A stretch of 64,000 bases of DNA from Brachycybe producta (lineage: Eukaryota > Arthropoda > Diplopoda > Playtdesmida > Andrognathidae): NCBI GenBank assembly GCA_036925085.1, contig JAUPFP010000049.1, positions 434,001-498,000 of the forward strand, written 5' to 3'. A program made the translations under genes and the position numbers. The notes below the pieces were generated by a model. The model was given only the letters and a program-made list of their open reading frames with translations. It had not been told where the DNA came from and did not search any database. Within the stretch, counting starts at the first letter, position 1; each line of letters begins with the position of its first letter. This document shows, piece by piece, positions 11,846 through 24,300 of this stretch.

Positions 11846-12192
11846 TGGAGTCGTGAATTGGGCGAGAACACGCCCAAGTAATGCGCATGTCACACTATTT
11901 GCTTATTCGACAACCTATTTCCAGTTCACACGGAGTTCTCCAACGACCATCTATTGTTGTCGCCAAACATTCTCTCTCATTTGTGCACTATTCATTTTGT
12001 ACACCAACATTTTTCCGCTTGCCGAATTCACCACTGAAGCGGTCGTTGTCACTCCGGCAGGTTGGAGTGAGATCATGACCCCACTTTTCAAGGTCGTGTA
12101 CGACCGCCCACTACCACGACCACTAGTTCACATGAGGTAGTGATTACTACTGCTAGCATACCGGCAGTGCTCTCGCCCTATCCACGACTCCG
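11846..12192. mobile_element. Foldback/TIR element with GGAGTCGTG ends
   Basis: The left arm GGAGTCGTGAATTGGGCGAG pairs with the right arm CTCGCCCTATCCACGACTCC (one or two mismatches), giving an element of about 347 bp. It is GC-richer than its surroundings. The open frames inside (11838-12140 region) have no recognisable product and are probably incidental. Confidence 0.6.
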
Positions 12193-12354
12193 TGTAAACC
12201 CGACTTTACTCAAATATATGCAGACTCTGAGGCAATTACAACAAGAAATGACTACAGAAACAATTTTAAAACAGTAATTAACTAATTATATAAATGAAAG
12301 TATTCAGTTTGGAACTTTAGCAAACTCATTCATTTCCACTCAGTATCTTTGGGT

Positions 12355-12455
12355 ACACTCCCAATCGATAATGCTTAATGCTGCATATGGACTTTTATGT
12401 CCCTCTGCCATAGACCTATTTGGCTGCTAGCAGAGTATTAATTGTAATTGTAATG
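12355..12455 (+). mobile_element. LINE 3' tail fragment
   Basis: Shares with 13295-13395 and 18590-18715 the segment TGCTGCA..GGACTTTT.TCCCTCTGCCATAG, then GCCT..TGGCTGC and GCAGAGTA. It ends in an ATTGTAATTGTAA tail. It is interpreted as the 3' UTR of the same non-LTR family whose reverse transcriptase end precedes the 13.3-kb copy. Confidence 0.55.
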
Positions 12456-12909
12456 CGTCTTTATCCGGATTAATATCTAAGACCTTACACATTTTTTCTG
12501 GAGATTTTATCCAATCCATCCATCATCCATCTTGATTAGAAACAGCTGCACCTTGAGGATTTTCATGAACTTCGTTTTTTTCCAGGAGGTTACCATTCTC
12601 TTTGACATTGCCTTCTTTGATTTCTGAATTAATTCAAGACCAATGGGACTATAGCACCCCCCAACCTTTAGAAACGCCACAGAAGACACACTCCGTTCAC
12701 CTCATATTAGAGCTATGGAGACCATTGGGTGGTTAGATGCACGGTTTATCGTGGCCCAAACTCGACCCCAGATAACCTCCCCCACCCAGCAAATAAACCC
12801 CCAATAAAGAGACTCGAGACCCAGATGTAGATTTAAAATATAGAAGATATTAATTAAAACTCTTAAAGTGTACTAAATTTTTAAAAATAGTAATTTGTAA
12901 TTTGTGGTA

Positions 12910-13400
12910 AATATGGATATGCTGACAGTGTAACTAAAATGCTTTCAGAGCTTGGTTGGGATAGTTTACGTGCCAGACGTTCAGATTTTAGTCTTAATAT
13001 CTTTGTAATAGAATGCTAGAAGGCTCTTGCCCTAAACCTACTTCAAGTAAACTTTGCAGGGCATTATATTTGGGTAGGGTGACCACTCTAACATGGTTGG
13101 AGAGATTTTTGCACGAACAGATTCTTATTACTGGTCATTTGTTCCTAGGGCGATTCGACAATGGAACTCGCTTGCCGGGATCTCGTGCAGGGAAAACGTA
13201 TTTTATGGGAGTCATAATTTTGTTTTGTTTTGACAATGCATATATTTGCAGAATAATAAAAAAATTATTGTTGGGTTTATATCATTAGGGTTTTATATTT
13301 TCTGGTTTTGACAATGCATTCTCTATGCTGCACTTGGACTCTTGTCCCTCTGCCATAGGCCTTTATGGCTGCTTGCAGAGTAATTTTTCAAAAAAAAAAG
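12910..13400 (+). pseudogene. Decayed non-LTR retrotransposon (CR1/jockey-like) RT C-terminus and 3' UTR
   Basis: The plus strand encodes SVTKMLSELGWDSLRARRSD (from about 12928) and, after frame changes, FARTDSYYWSFVPRAIRQWN (about 13105-13165). These match the C-terminal part of non-LTR reverse transcriptase ORFs (LGW..L..RR.., then R.D.Y..SF.PRAIR.WNSL). The frame is broken between the two blocks. A 3' tail (CCCTCTGCCATAGGCC..) follows to about 13400. This is a dead 5'-truncated insertion. The exact clade (CR1, L2 or jockey) is not resolvable by eye. Confidence 0.75.
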
Positions 13401-14334
13401 TAAAGAAAACCATGTGGGGTCTCTCTCTCTCTCTCTATCTTCCAATGTCATTATTTCTTGCAACCCTATGAATTTTCATTAAAAATAATGTAAGCCAAAT
13501 CTTATATAGTAAAAAACCAAAAAAAAACATAAAAAGGTCACCTGTAAAAATTAGTGGTTAACCGACTTGTTTATGTGTGTTTGGCGTCCTTAAAGTTCAA
13601 TTATTCTTAATAAGAAACAAGTTTACCAGCAACTTATAAATGTTTTTAGAAGACAAAAAAAAAATTCGACCCCATTTTATAAAACAATTTTTTCATTGTT
13701 TAAAAAAAATTTCCATCGAATAAAAGCAATTCACACAAGACACCTTTTATTTTTTTACATTGAGAATTACACAGCAAAATTTACAACTCACGGTTTCGTT
13801 AATTAACACTTTATCAGATATCAACCTTCTTCTAAAAAAAAACAGGAGTTAAAATTTAGACCTTGGTTTATTTAATAGAAAATAAATAACAAAAAAAAAA
13901 TTGCCCGTGGCAAATTTAAGATCAATTGGGTGATTGGCACATTTTACTTGATCTTGGTGCGTCTTTTATAGCTGCTTGTTGCTAACCCTGAATAATATTA
14001 TTATATACCATGGGTTAGAAACTAGAAATAAAAAGCCGAAACCTACGTAAATAAAAAAATATGAAAAATGTTTTCAAACAAAAAATTTGCGGTTTTTACG
14101 AACATATTTAAAAACAAAAATCCCCGAAAATAATCCAAAAAATGTTCGTTTTATGCAAATGAAAATGTACATTAGGAATTTGACAAAAATTCGTACGAAA
14201 TTAAATTTGCCAACATTTATATATTTTAATTTAAATAATTTTGTTTCCGTATAGATTTCGTACTTTTGAGTTAGCGAATCAAAACTCAAAAACGAAAAAA
14301 AAATATATAATGATGACACACATGACCGAGCCGA

Positions 14335-14520
14335 GTCAGGGCCTGAGGTCGGCCAAGTGACGGTCGTCACCCGGCGGAGGAATTGTACGGTTAAATTCAA
14401 TGTGTCTGTTCTTACAACAGTGTGCCGTGACAGGACCGAGCTCAGGCACTGCCACCGAGCCAGAGTGGATATTGTCATGTTTACCTTTTCCAGGTGACGG
14501 TTCGCTCTCAGCACGCAACT
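14335..14520. other. GC-rich island of unknown nature
   Basis: This roughly 185-base block is clearly GC-richer than its surroundings (GGGCCTGAGGTCGGCCAAG, CACCCGGCGGAGG, CACTGCCACCGAGCC). It has open frames on the minus strand but no recognisable domain. A weak inverted relation exists between GGGCCTGAGGTCGG and CCGAGCTCAGGCAC. It could be a transposon remnant or an exon of an unrecognised gene; I could not decide. Confidence 0.3.
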
Positions 14521-14891
14521 GAACTAAGCTTGAACTAAGCAGGGTTTGGCAAACTACGAGCTCCTACTTGAAATTGTATTTGAAAATACAATAAAAAATA
14601 ATGTTGTGTATTTAAAAAAATACTACAAGCATGCAAAAAAAAATGTTATTCACTACAAAGTATGTATTTTCAAAATAAATTTCCGAACAACCCTGTCAAT
14701 AAGTGGGCCACTGCCAATTTTAAACTGGCTTTCAGGATATGTTGTTAGTTGTATTGGTGAAAATGAACCACATATACATTACTTTAATTATATTCCTGTT
14801 CAATGCCACGTTAAATTTGATTTTTTTGGTCGGTTTTTACCTGAATCGCCTTAACTCACCTTGTTTAAAAAGTATGATAGGCATGTGCTCT

Positions 14892-15168
14892 AATACCTTG
14901 TACACACATGAGTTAAATGAATTCAAATTAAATGTGTTTAGGTGAATTCTACGGAATCCAGTTATTAATATTTTAAATTGAAATACTAAATCAATATTTT
15001 AATGTCAATAGTTTAATCTGACTATATTTAAGTATGAACTCAATATTTTCAGATTATTAACTGAATAAATTAAATTCAATATATTGTTTGTTAGCCCTTC
15101 ACAGGGCTCTGTAGAACACAATTATTATTTAAAAATGCATTTAAATTATTAGCTGTGTTACGAGGTAT
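14892..15168. repeat. Dispersed repeat family D, copy 1
   Basis: A stretch of about 275 bases beginning ACCTTGTACACACATGAG and ending near TTATTAGCTGTGT. It is closely repeated in the same orientation at 38401-38680, including the landmarks TTTAGGTGAATT, CAATATTTTCAGATTA and CCCTTCACAGGGCTCTGTAG. The nature of the element is unknown; no TIRs or coding are seen. Confidence 0.75.
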
Positions 15169-15284
15169 TAGGAGGTGGAATAGCTATTTCCAGGATTGAA
15201 TATTCGATTGGTGTGCATTCAGAAGAGTATCGTATGGTACAAACACAGCAGGGTTCGGATTGATTTAGGCTAAGTCAACTGATT

Positions 15285-15452
15285 TTTTTACTCGCCTTTT
15301 TATTTAACTTCATAATTTGTTTATTTGTTTGTCCAATGCCACACCTTCATAAATATTTGAAACTTCAATTCACACTACACGGGGATTGAACCCATGCCCA
15401 ACATAACCATGGGCTTGACACTAACCACACTACGCCACCAAGACAAGAGGGG
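15285..15452 (-). mobile_element. tRNA-derived SINE
   Basis: On the minus strand a tRNA-like head shows an A-box-like TGGCGTAGTGTGG and, about 40 bases later, a B box GGTTCAATCCC (plus GGGATTGAACC at about 15380-15390), with CTTGGTGG ahead of it. These are internal RNA polymerase III promoter elements. Beyond the head, an unrelated AT-rich body continues to about 15285. The cloverleaf is imperfect and followed by non-tRNA sequence, so a SINE is more likely than a functional tRNA gene. Confidence 0.65.
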
Positions 15453-17169
15453 ATTACACCTTGTTTTACATTTTAGACCTTTTTTTTTTATAAAAGCGAG
15501 CAGCACCAACAAAAAACATGTTTTTTGTTTAATTTTCTTGTTTCACGTTGAAATCAACCTGATTGGATCAATGATTTAATTAAGCGAGATTGGCAATACC
15601 ATAAAAATCAAGTTGTTTTAGTTGTTTTAATCATATTTTGATTTTTTTACCGGACTTTTATCGGATTGTAATTTTCTCTCTCAATGTGCTTGCGACTATA
15701 GTTAATAAACAGATTGAACACTTCGTCATGCATGGAATTTCAGTTAATAAAAGAGCAATTTTATGCAATTTTAAAATTAAAATAAAATCCATATTTTTAA
15801 AAAAAAATCCATATTTTTTATATTTATTTAAAAATCATAATTTTTATTCACCCTTTAAGATAGTTTTACTGCAAGTCACTATCTAAAAATTGGGGTCAAC
15901 CCTTCTAGGTTCAAAACTGTCCTATCAACTGCAGTTACTGGATCTCTGCAAATCTAGCTGCAATCTCTGAAAAGCTTTATTTTCTACCAGATGTCCATTT
16001 CATATTTTAAGAAAGGAGATCATGTAGGGGGCACACTCAATACATGGTCTAAGAGCACAAGACGGACGACAGCTGTTGAGTAAAAAAAAAAAAGGCACGT
16101 GCTCCAAGGCTACTTTACTAAATTGACCAACACCACCAATATCAACATTTGAACAAAATGTGGATAACAGAAGCTGACTAAAGAAAAGAAAACTCAATTA
16201 TTTATGAACCCCAAAAATGTTAATTACCATTATTATGAATCGATATTTCGAGGTTAGAAAAAAGAACTACTATTGTTATAATTACTAACTTATACAAAAT
16301 AGAAAAGCCGAAAATGAAGGGTCCCCCCCCCCCTTTCCATAACACTTTAGTCAAGTGAATGCTAAAATAAAAAAGACAAGTTCTGTGTGAATTTAATAAT
16401 AATTTAGATTTTATGTGAAATGATGACATCAAAATTTGAGTTAAATCGATATCATTGTCGGCAAAAATTTTAATTATTTTTTTTATATGACGCAATTCTT
16501 GACATAACGCCAAATTGTTTTTTTTTAAACGCCTCCATATGTTTAACTTGAGAAAAAAAAATGCAAACAGGAAGTAAATGTTTTTCAATGGCGGGACTGA
16601 TCCTAGTTCTCATACTCGGAAATTTGTTTTGTTGAGTGTTTTTTTTTTTTAGTTCATTTCTATGTTTACACTTATGTAGAAGGAGAAGAAATAGGAGTTT
16701 TGGCCTGAATTTTTCTATAAGCGCCCTCCTACCACGAGGAAAGCCCTAAATGAGCATTTCTCACGCCCAAATACAAGGAAGACATTTCTGGCTCACATTC
16801 GTTACATTTCTGGAGCTTTATTATAGCCGACGTCTAACCAATCACCGTCGACATATATGCAGAAAAACAAGCAGAAAATAGAAAACAAAAAAACTCTAAA
16901 GTCTCAAGTTATAATTCTGCTTCTCTGGTTATATTTCTGCTTGCCTTTGCATGCAAGAGTTCTCAGACACATTACAACAGAAACGCGCCTTCCCATTGGC
17001 TGATAAATATAATTCCGCGTGGCAAGAAGAAACAATTTCACCGTTTTATTTGCATACATTCAAGCCAGATAAATGGAATAGAATTGTACAAGTTAGGCTC
17101 GTAGATAAACTCCCTATCATTACAGTATTTCCTCCACCTTTTTCCCGCAAGACGCAGGATCGGTCTTAA

Positions 17170-17521
17170 GGCCGCCGCCACACAAGGTATGTCAGTGAAG
17201 ACACGCCTGTGCAGGTCGCCCAGAGCGTGTAGATCATAAAACTGCATAGTTTCGACCTCTGCACAGGCGATCAGAGCAAATATGAAAAATCATTCCATAT
17301 GCCTGCACAAGTGTGGCCTGTGGAGGTCAACGGGAGCATGTGCAGCGATGTGGCAGGCGTCAGTTCTGGTGCCACATCGTCGCAGACGACTATACCAACG
17401 AAATGGTCAAAGTTTTACCAAAGCGTATGCACGGTGCACTACTGTCGTCCCGGGAATCTGCCTGCACAGTAGTGTCTGCACAGGCATACCCGACAGGTTT
17501 ACGAGAACGTGTGCGGTGGCC
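17170..17521. mobile_element. TTAA-type MITE with GGCCGCCGCCACAC ends
   Basis: The left end TTAA|GGCCGCCGCCACAC and right end GTGTGCGGTGGCC|TTTA form inverted repeats with one mismatch. The flanks TTAA/TTTA suggest a TTAA target duplication, as used by piggyBac- and Kolobok-type elements, with one change. The interior is rich in CTGCACAGGC and its inverse. Open frames inside on both strands are by-products. Confidence 0.6.
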
Positions 17522-18329
17522 TTTATAGGTTCTAGCTCTTCACTCCTTTCGACGTTCTTTCTACACGTTCTCGCCAATCAGAAAACAAGCTGTCATCAAA
17601 TCAATAATTACATCAAAATATTGATTGCATCAATACAAACACATATATAGTACAGTTGATCGGTCCTTTACATACATTAGGAGATTTATTATTCCTGTAC
17701 CTAACTAGGAAGCGTTGCAGACGTGAGACTAGAGCGCGTTTGCATCGCTAACCAGTAATTCTCGCCTTCGAAAAACAGCTTTTAAAAATATTTTTAATGT
17801 CTAAAGACAAATAAAAATAAAACATATCTCACAAACAAGAAAACATTAACCTACTTTCACAATTTTTTTTTGTATTCCATTAGAACGCTCAGAAAAAGAA
17901 AAAAAAAACCTTTTTTTTGCCCACCACAAATGTGCAAATTGGTTTCTTGATTTTTCCGTTAGTATTGGCCTTATTGTGGTAAACTCGGCTGTGACATCAT
18001 TATCTATTCGTGACTAGCATAAAGCCAATGCTAACCGGGGGGGGGGGGAGGAATCAAGAAATCCGGTGTAATTACTGTACGTCATTTTCCATTACGCTTA
18101 TTATTGTCAGCTTGCTTGAAAAAGCTACCGAATACGTATTTAGTTCATGATTTTATTAAATATTGAAATTATGCAAATCCACTCCCAAATTAGCTTGTCA
18201 AATCAATGCAATTTTGGACGAAATCGAGTCGGTGTTACCTTAAATAAATCAAACAAGTTCCAACCAATAATACTTCCAGTGCTATTCTAATTCATTAAAA
18301 ATTTTTTTGGAAAACTTGACAAGACCTCT

Positions 18330-18715
18330 CAAGGAAGACATGTACAGTTGTCGCACTGTAAAATGAAGCTTGTCACGGCACAGTGGTTCACCAACATGTC
18401 CGGCTTGTATCCTTTAGACGGATAGAAATGAAATAAGAGCCTTCTTCATTTTTTGTCATTTGTTTCTAGGGTGGTAAAGACAAGGGAACTCTATTGCAGA
18501 GGCAACCTTTTTTATGCCTGAAAATAAACTTCTATTGTCGAACTCTTTAATTTTCTGACAATACATTATTTCAACTCCAACAGAACACATTGATTGCAAT
18601 TGTTATTGCGTCTATGGGTTTTAACAATGCATTTCACATGCTGCTGATGCTGCAATGAGACTTTTGTACCTCTGCCACATGCCGTATTGGCAGCTTGAAT
18701 AGTAATTTTTCAAAT
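18330..18715 (+). pseudogene. LINE 3' relic (same family as the 12.9-13.4 kb copy)
   Basis: TTGTCATTTGTTTCTAGGG followed by GGGAACTCTATTGCAG corresponds, with lesions, to the SFVPRAIRQWNSLA-coding block at about 13130-13165. About 130 bases later, ACAATGCATTTCACATGCTG and CCTCTGCCACATGCC match the LINE 3' tail. The frame is destroyed. Confidence 0.5.
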
Positions 18716-19449
18716 TCCTCTGATAACACAAGTTTCAACAATTACACAAAAAAGTTTTTCAAAAAACTTTTGCTTCAATTCTGAGAATTTATTTTTATCA
18801 TGAAAAAAAAAAAATGATGAAATTATAAAAAAAAAATGGCAAACATCTAAAAAAAAAAAAAAAGATTCAGTGAGAAGTATTTTTTTAAAAATATTTATCC
18901 TTTCAATGTATAAATCTCATCTAAAACCTTTTGAACATTTGAAAAAATCTGGTCATAAGTTGTAGTTTACAGTAAACAATTTTAAAACAGGTTTTTTTGG
19001 AGATTTTTTGGTGCGCTATTTGCATCAAATATTGAAGATGTCCATCGTGTTTTTTTCTTTTTCTTTTTCCTTTTATAATATGACCTTTTTCCACTTTGGA
19101 CAATCGCTGCAAATTGCTTACCTCCCCCTTTTCCATTTTTGTGTCCAACATCAAAAGAACGTCACGTACCCACCGCACACATGTATACCATACATATATT
19201 GCTTACAAATAAAATGGCAATTCTCATAAAACAAATGCAAGATTAAAATAAATAATCATACAAGATTTTTATACAACAACATTCTTTACTATCTTCAAAT
19301 ATTACTAGCTCCTACTTCAAAATGTGATTTTTTTTTGTCTACAGAATGTCCAAATTCTACAACCAACCAACCAACCAACCACAGGTGGTTGGTGACTGTC
19401 ATTTAGATTTGGAGACTGAGACACCCCTTGTTTGCCTATGGATATTTAG

Positions 19450-19710
19450 GATGTGTGACGTTTGCTCTAAAGACACTTGCCCTACAGAAAGTTACCTTAA
19501 AGCTATTTGAAATAGAGACATTTGCCCTAAAAATGTTTGCCATAGAGACATTTGTCCTAAAAATGTTTGCCATAGAGACATTTGCCCTGAAGAGACATTA
19601 TCCCTAAAAATGTTTGCCCTAGAGACATTATCCCTAAAAATGTTTGCCCTAAAGAGACATTATCCCTAAAAATGTTTGCCCTAAAGAGACATTATTCCTA
19701 AAACAACTTT
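19450..19710. repeat. Minisatellite, ~30-bp unit
   Basis: About eight units of the type AGAGACATTTGCC, then CTAAAAATGTTTGCC. The last units carry the variant AGAGACATTATCCC. Units differ by small substitutions and an extra AAG. Confidence 0.85.
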
Positions 19711-20477
19711 CCTTTAAAAGGCCATTTGCTCCAATCAGCAGTCTAAATAAAAGTTATTTGCGCAAATGCAGAACGTATTAAACATACTACACACAGGGAG
19801 GAGAGAGGGTGCACGACCAAATAAGTTTGGAGATCCCTACTTTACAGGGTGAAGCAAAGAAATCCAGTGTACCATATTGTTTTCATGCTCACTCTGTACA
19901 ATAGTTCCAGTTAGCCTTGTGTGTGTGTATTGTGTGGTGTGAATCGTGTGATGCCATTAAAGGCGTGATGCTATATTAAGCTTCTAAATATACTTTGCAT
20001 AAATTGTATATACACATACAATAACAAATCAAGGTTCTTTGTATTTCAGTAATTTATATGACAGTTTTGTTATCGCGTTAGATGTTACACATAGCAATTG
20101 AATCTAGTGTAGATGTAGTGTAGTGAGTGGTCCTCAAAATGTGTTGTGCTGAAGCACACTTTCGTATTATCACTTACTCAGCATACTAAGTATGGAGTAA
20201 GTACTGTAAGTATAGCATTAGCAAAATAATCGTCATGTTTTTTAACCTCAACATTTTTGTGGATCTCAGCTGAGACTACTACATTCACAACTGTGGATAA
20301 TATATGCTGATAGAAATCACTATCTCCAGCTTTACATTCATAGACGTCAAACCGCATACAATATTGTATTGGGAGCGCTCAAAAAAATGTTCAAAAACAA
20401 TTGATGTGGTGTCATTCCATGATTCGAGAAAAGAAATTCAACATTTTAAACTCATAATAAAATAAGTTTTGAATTTG

Positions 20478-20540
20478 AACAATTACTCAGCAAGCAGCTC
20501 AGATAGCCTAATGGGCCTATGGCAGAGTACGGATGGCCGA
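20478..20540 (-). mobile_element. LINE 3' tail fragment (reverse)
   Basis: The reverse complement reads TACTCTGCCATAGGCCCATT then GAGCTGCTTGC, resembling the LINE 3' tail at 13330-13385. Short and isolated. Confidence 0.4.
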
Positions 20541-21291
20541 AAGTCACTAAAGGATTGATTCTTCTGAGTCTAATTGGATGATTTAATTTTGATTAAGAAA
20601 TCAGAAGAAAGAAATTACCATAGTTTCGATAACCGACATTCAACTGTTACCGAGGAATCTTCGTATACCTTTTTTCCCCAGAGAAGAAGAAGAATGTTTG
20701 TTTGGTTGAAAAATACCAACCACAAGTTCAGTTCAGATTAATTTCATATAAACTTCAAATTTTGTTTTTTAATTAGTTGTGTAATTTGATTACAATGCCA
20801 TCATTTGTAACAGCTTCTTAAAGAGCTAGAAACATTTCTACCTTTAATCTGTCAGAAGAGCCAGTTACAAAAATAGGAAACATTTTAAAGGAAAAACACA
20901 CTCAAAAAAAGGGAAAAGATTGAAGACAACCAGATTGCGTTGAAACTTTGAAGAAGAAGAAGAAAATAGCGAGAATTAAGACCACCCCAATTGTAATGTG
21001 ATGTGTGACAAGGCCAAAAAAACACACCATCTAAACAACCATTTGGTTGGTTTTCTGTTTACAACTAATTAATTCAAGTCGTGATTTCTCAATAAACATT
21101 TAGAAAAAAATCTTACAAAACAGACGATTATTTTTTTTCTCTCCCCCCCTTATTTTGTTCGTTTCCAAAGTTTCAATTTCATTTTACTTGGAATTGTCGA
21201 AACTCAAAACGATTGAGAAGAAAAACGACAAAACTAAAAAAAAAAAATGATCATGTGTCTAGTTTTTCTTGTTTCTTTTTGTATTTAAATA

Positions 21292-21338
21292 GATGATGAT
21301 GATGATGATGATGATTACAAGGACGACGACGACGACGA
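21292..21338. repeat. Compound (GAT)n-(GAC)n microsatellite
   Basis: (GAT)8 is followed by TACAAG and (GAC)5. A chance epitope-tag-like reading is discussed under rejected items. Confidence 0.95.
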
Positions 21339-22679
21339 AATAACTTTTTATATTTAGACCAGATTCGCCCAACTACTGTATAATTAAGACGAACTTAAAA
21401 ACTTCCTTTAATTTTTCTTCAGTATCAAAGAACCGAATTAAATTATAGACCGAATTCATCAAAAAAACGTCAACTTACACTGCAAACAAACTGGATACAT
21501 TTTTAAAAGACTGATGCAAAACTTAAATAAAATAGGTCCCCCTACAACAATTTCACTAAATCAACTTCTAAAAAAATTAAATGTGTAAAATCTTATAAAA
21601 CAAATTTAGTAATATTATTTTTTTTAAAAAAAAGTTTCAAATTCATTTAGTTGAATGCTTTTCAAAATTGGATGAGAAGATTAAAAACCTGAACTTGTGG
21701 ATGACGTACCACATCGTTAGGCACCTACTGAATTTTCTTCCAAATCTTATTGGATGTTTTTTTTTTTGACAAAGGGAGACGGGTTTTATCGTCTACGGAA
21801 ATTAACATGTAGGCTAGTTTCAAAATTTCTTGTAAAAAAATTAAAAGAAACATACATTTTGGTTATGCAAAACTATCAACGAAACCACAGAATATATTTC
21901 AGTGCATTTTGCACTTGAAATTACGTTTCAAGAATAACTGTGCGAGAAAAGACACGACGAAAACCGAACTCACCATGTTAACGACTATACCATGCATTGC
22001 ATCACACTTGACATGTTCTTGTAATGTCACGCCACAAAGCTTGTCCATCTACGCCCACACACGATCCACTTTAATCCACCAAAAAATTTGAAGCAAAAAT
22101 CTGGTGGAGCAGATCATCACTTCAGTCAAAATTGATGAGCAATAATTAATTAATCAAAATCCACCACATACACAATCAATCTTGGCTTTGAAATGTAAGG
22201 ATGGACAAGATAAAGAGACAATTGGGGCAAGCTGATACGATATATCATATCATATCATCTATAGATGAAATAAAATAGAAGAACGAATTACTTTACTGCA
22301 CTCTATCAGATCAGATCCGTTCGTGAATTTGTTCAGATTAGAGATTTTCAAGCGAACAGATTCATATTTTTTTCTTCTTCTGGTCATTCGCTGCTACATG
22401 ATTTATTCAACAATAGAATTCATATTAAAAACATTGTTCTGTGAAATTCATAGTTTTCTTTTTTCACAATTAATCTTAGTAGCTGAGGATAATAACAGCT
22501 GCATCAGGTCTTATTTCATAAGAGTAATTAATCAAATTCAAAATAAAACCTGATTTAAATAATGAAAATTCATTTCTTCATACAACTTTTGCCCTTAAAC
22601 AAGTTTTATATAAAATTATTAGATTAATTTTGACAAAAATATTAAAAAAAAAAAAATAAATAAAAATAGGTCTACATAT

Positions 22680-23233
22680 CAGGGTATTGGATTTGGTGAA
22701 TTTAACTGGATTGAAACAAATCCAAATCTTCATTGGACAAATCCAAATCTAACTTTCGCACAGTTTCTTAAATCCAAATCCAAATATAACATTTATCATG
22801 TAAATCCAAATCAATTAATTTTTTATTTGTCATTAATCCTCATTATACTACATTTGTTTGCCTAGGTAACGAAAATGACTCTTAATGAACGGCAGTTTTT
22901 CAAATATTTTTGGTTTTAAATTTGACCATTATTCACTAAGTATATTCCCAGCGGTTGAAAACGCCCTTTCCACACTTCCAGATGAACCAGGAATGCAAAA
23001 TACTTATTGTGCAATGCCTAGTAACATTGGGTATGTAGTTGGCATGACCAACATGACAACATTAGAAGAAGTAAAAAACTTGTACAGTGTAAACTGTGTG
23101 TACAGCACAAAGCCACAAAATACATAAAACTAACAAGTCCATTCATTTACATTACATAGAAATCCGAATTCAAATCCAAATCTGCTACATTTGTTCAAAA
23201 TCCAAATCTACAAATCCCAAATCCAATACACTG
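22680..23233. mobile_element. hAT-like non-autonomous element with AAATCCAAATC arms
   Basis: Ends CAGGGTATTGGATTTGG (22680) and CCAAATCCAATACACTG (to 23233) are inverted repeats with one mismatch, with CAG termini as in hAT elements. Both arms contain many copies of AAATCCAAATC. The centre has an 80-codon open frame (about 22885-23127) with no recognised domain, possibly a transposase relic. The 8-bp flanks do not match well. Confidence 0.55.
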
Positions 23234-23844
23234 CTGCTAAATATACACACATTTTAAGTATATTTATTTCTATAACTGAAAAAAAAAATGTATTGACCTG
23301 GATTTTCAATTTTTTTATTTTAAGTTTAAAAAAATATCGAAAAAAAAAAACCAAAAACACAAACGTGAAAATGCACCAATTAACTCATTATCAATTTTAT
23401 AAATTTTAAAATGTATATTGCTATTAATTTTTATGATCGTTTTAAATAGTTTGACAAAAACGATTTAACATAAATATTAAATGGACACCTGTTTTCACAA
23501 TCCACATAAAAAATAAACTAATTCCCCAACGACAGACTAATTAATTACCTTCGTTTCCCTCCACATTTCAGAAGAACAAAATTTATCACGAAACCAAATC
23601 GGCATTAAAATTTGACAAAAAAAAAATCACTAACTTTTTTCTTCATATTTCTCGATCTGAAATTATCTAAAAACTTTCTTCACAGGTGGCAACGTAGTTA
23701 ACTAACTGCTGAAGAGCTCTTGTTAAAAAGGCGTGTTAACTGAACTTCATTAAGATGTTTTTATTAACAGGCGATTTTTCTAACTCTGGTTGGTTATTCA
23801 GCATTTCAGCATCAACAGTGCAACACTTAATAATTATATATATA

Positions 23845-24300
23845 CTAGTGGGGTAACCCGTCGTAAATGACGGGAGCCAAATTCACAGGCAATTGTGCCC
23901 AGCATTAGAATTTCTTTTCTTCCGCCCTTTTATGACGTCAGACCAAGTAACAAACCCAATTAGAAATTGATGACATTCATAAAAGGGCTGAGCAAAAGAA
24001 ATTCTAATGCTGGGCACAATTGCCTGTGATAAATTCTAGTTTAATTTTGCTACTATTATCCCTTTGTATATTTGAAAGAGAAAATGAGTTTTTCATTTTC
24101 TCTGGTGTGCGCATGCGCGTCGTTTGTTCTTTTTTTTTTTACTCCCTTTCATTTCAATTTCAGTCACCCCCTCCCACTTTTTTCCCCTCCACATTTCTCT
24201 CTCCCCCTACACTTTCCAACCTCTTCCCCCTCTCCAATTGAGAAAAAAAGCGGTTCATTTATTCAAATTTATATAAATTCCGACGTGGTTTTTGTACAGC
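23845..24300 (-). mobile_element. Mini-Helitron copy 2 (reverse orientation) carrying a MITE-like insert
   Basis: The minus strand ends with hairpin CCCGTCATTTACGACGGG (plus 23857-23874) and CTAG (plus 23845-23848), with an A on its left on plus. The body shares with the 1612 copy the pyrimidine-rich block, TTTCATTTCAATTTCAGTCA and TTGAGAAAAAAAGCGGTTC. It differs in a 143-bp palindrome (23885-24027) and about 80 extra bases placed right after the tail. Confidence 0.7.
23885..24027. mobile_element. MITE B-related palindrome inside Helitron copy 2
   Basis: Ends ACAGGCAATTGTGCCCAGC and GCTGGGCACAATTGCCTGT are perfect inverted repeats. The core (CGCCCTTTTATGACGTCAGA, CAATTAGAA, CATAAAAGGGCTGAGC) resembles the centre of MITE family B. 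Flanking 9-mers GCCAAATTC/GATAAATTC match at 7 of 9 positions. Helitron copies 1 and 3 carry only the single end ACAGGCAATTGTGCGCA at this point. Confidence 0.6.

Noticed and set aside
15375-15452. Functional tRNA gene
   Set aside because: A and B boxes are present, but the acceptor stem does not pair well and a non-tRNA body follows; a SINE is the better reading.
19450-19710. CRISPR-like array
   Set aside because: The roughly 30-bp units are directly tandem without unique spacers, and the DNA is eukaryotic; it is a minisatellite.
21292-21338. GATTACAAGGACGACGACG, identical to a common epitope-tag coding sequence (FLAG-like DYKDDDD)
   Set aside because: It sits inside a compound (GAT)n/(GAC)n microsatellite in AT-rich intron DNA, with no vector-like flanks and no gene; chance.
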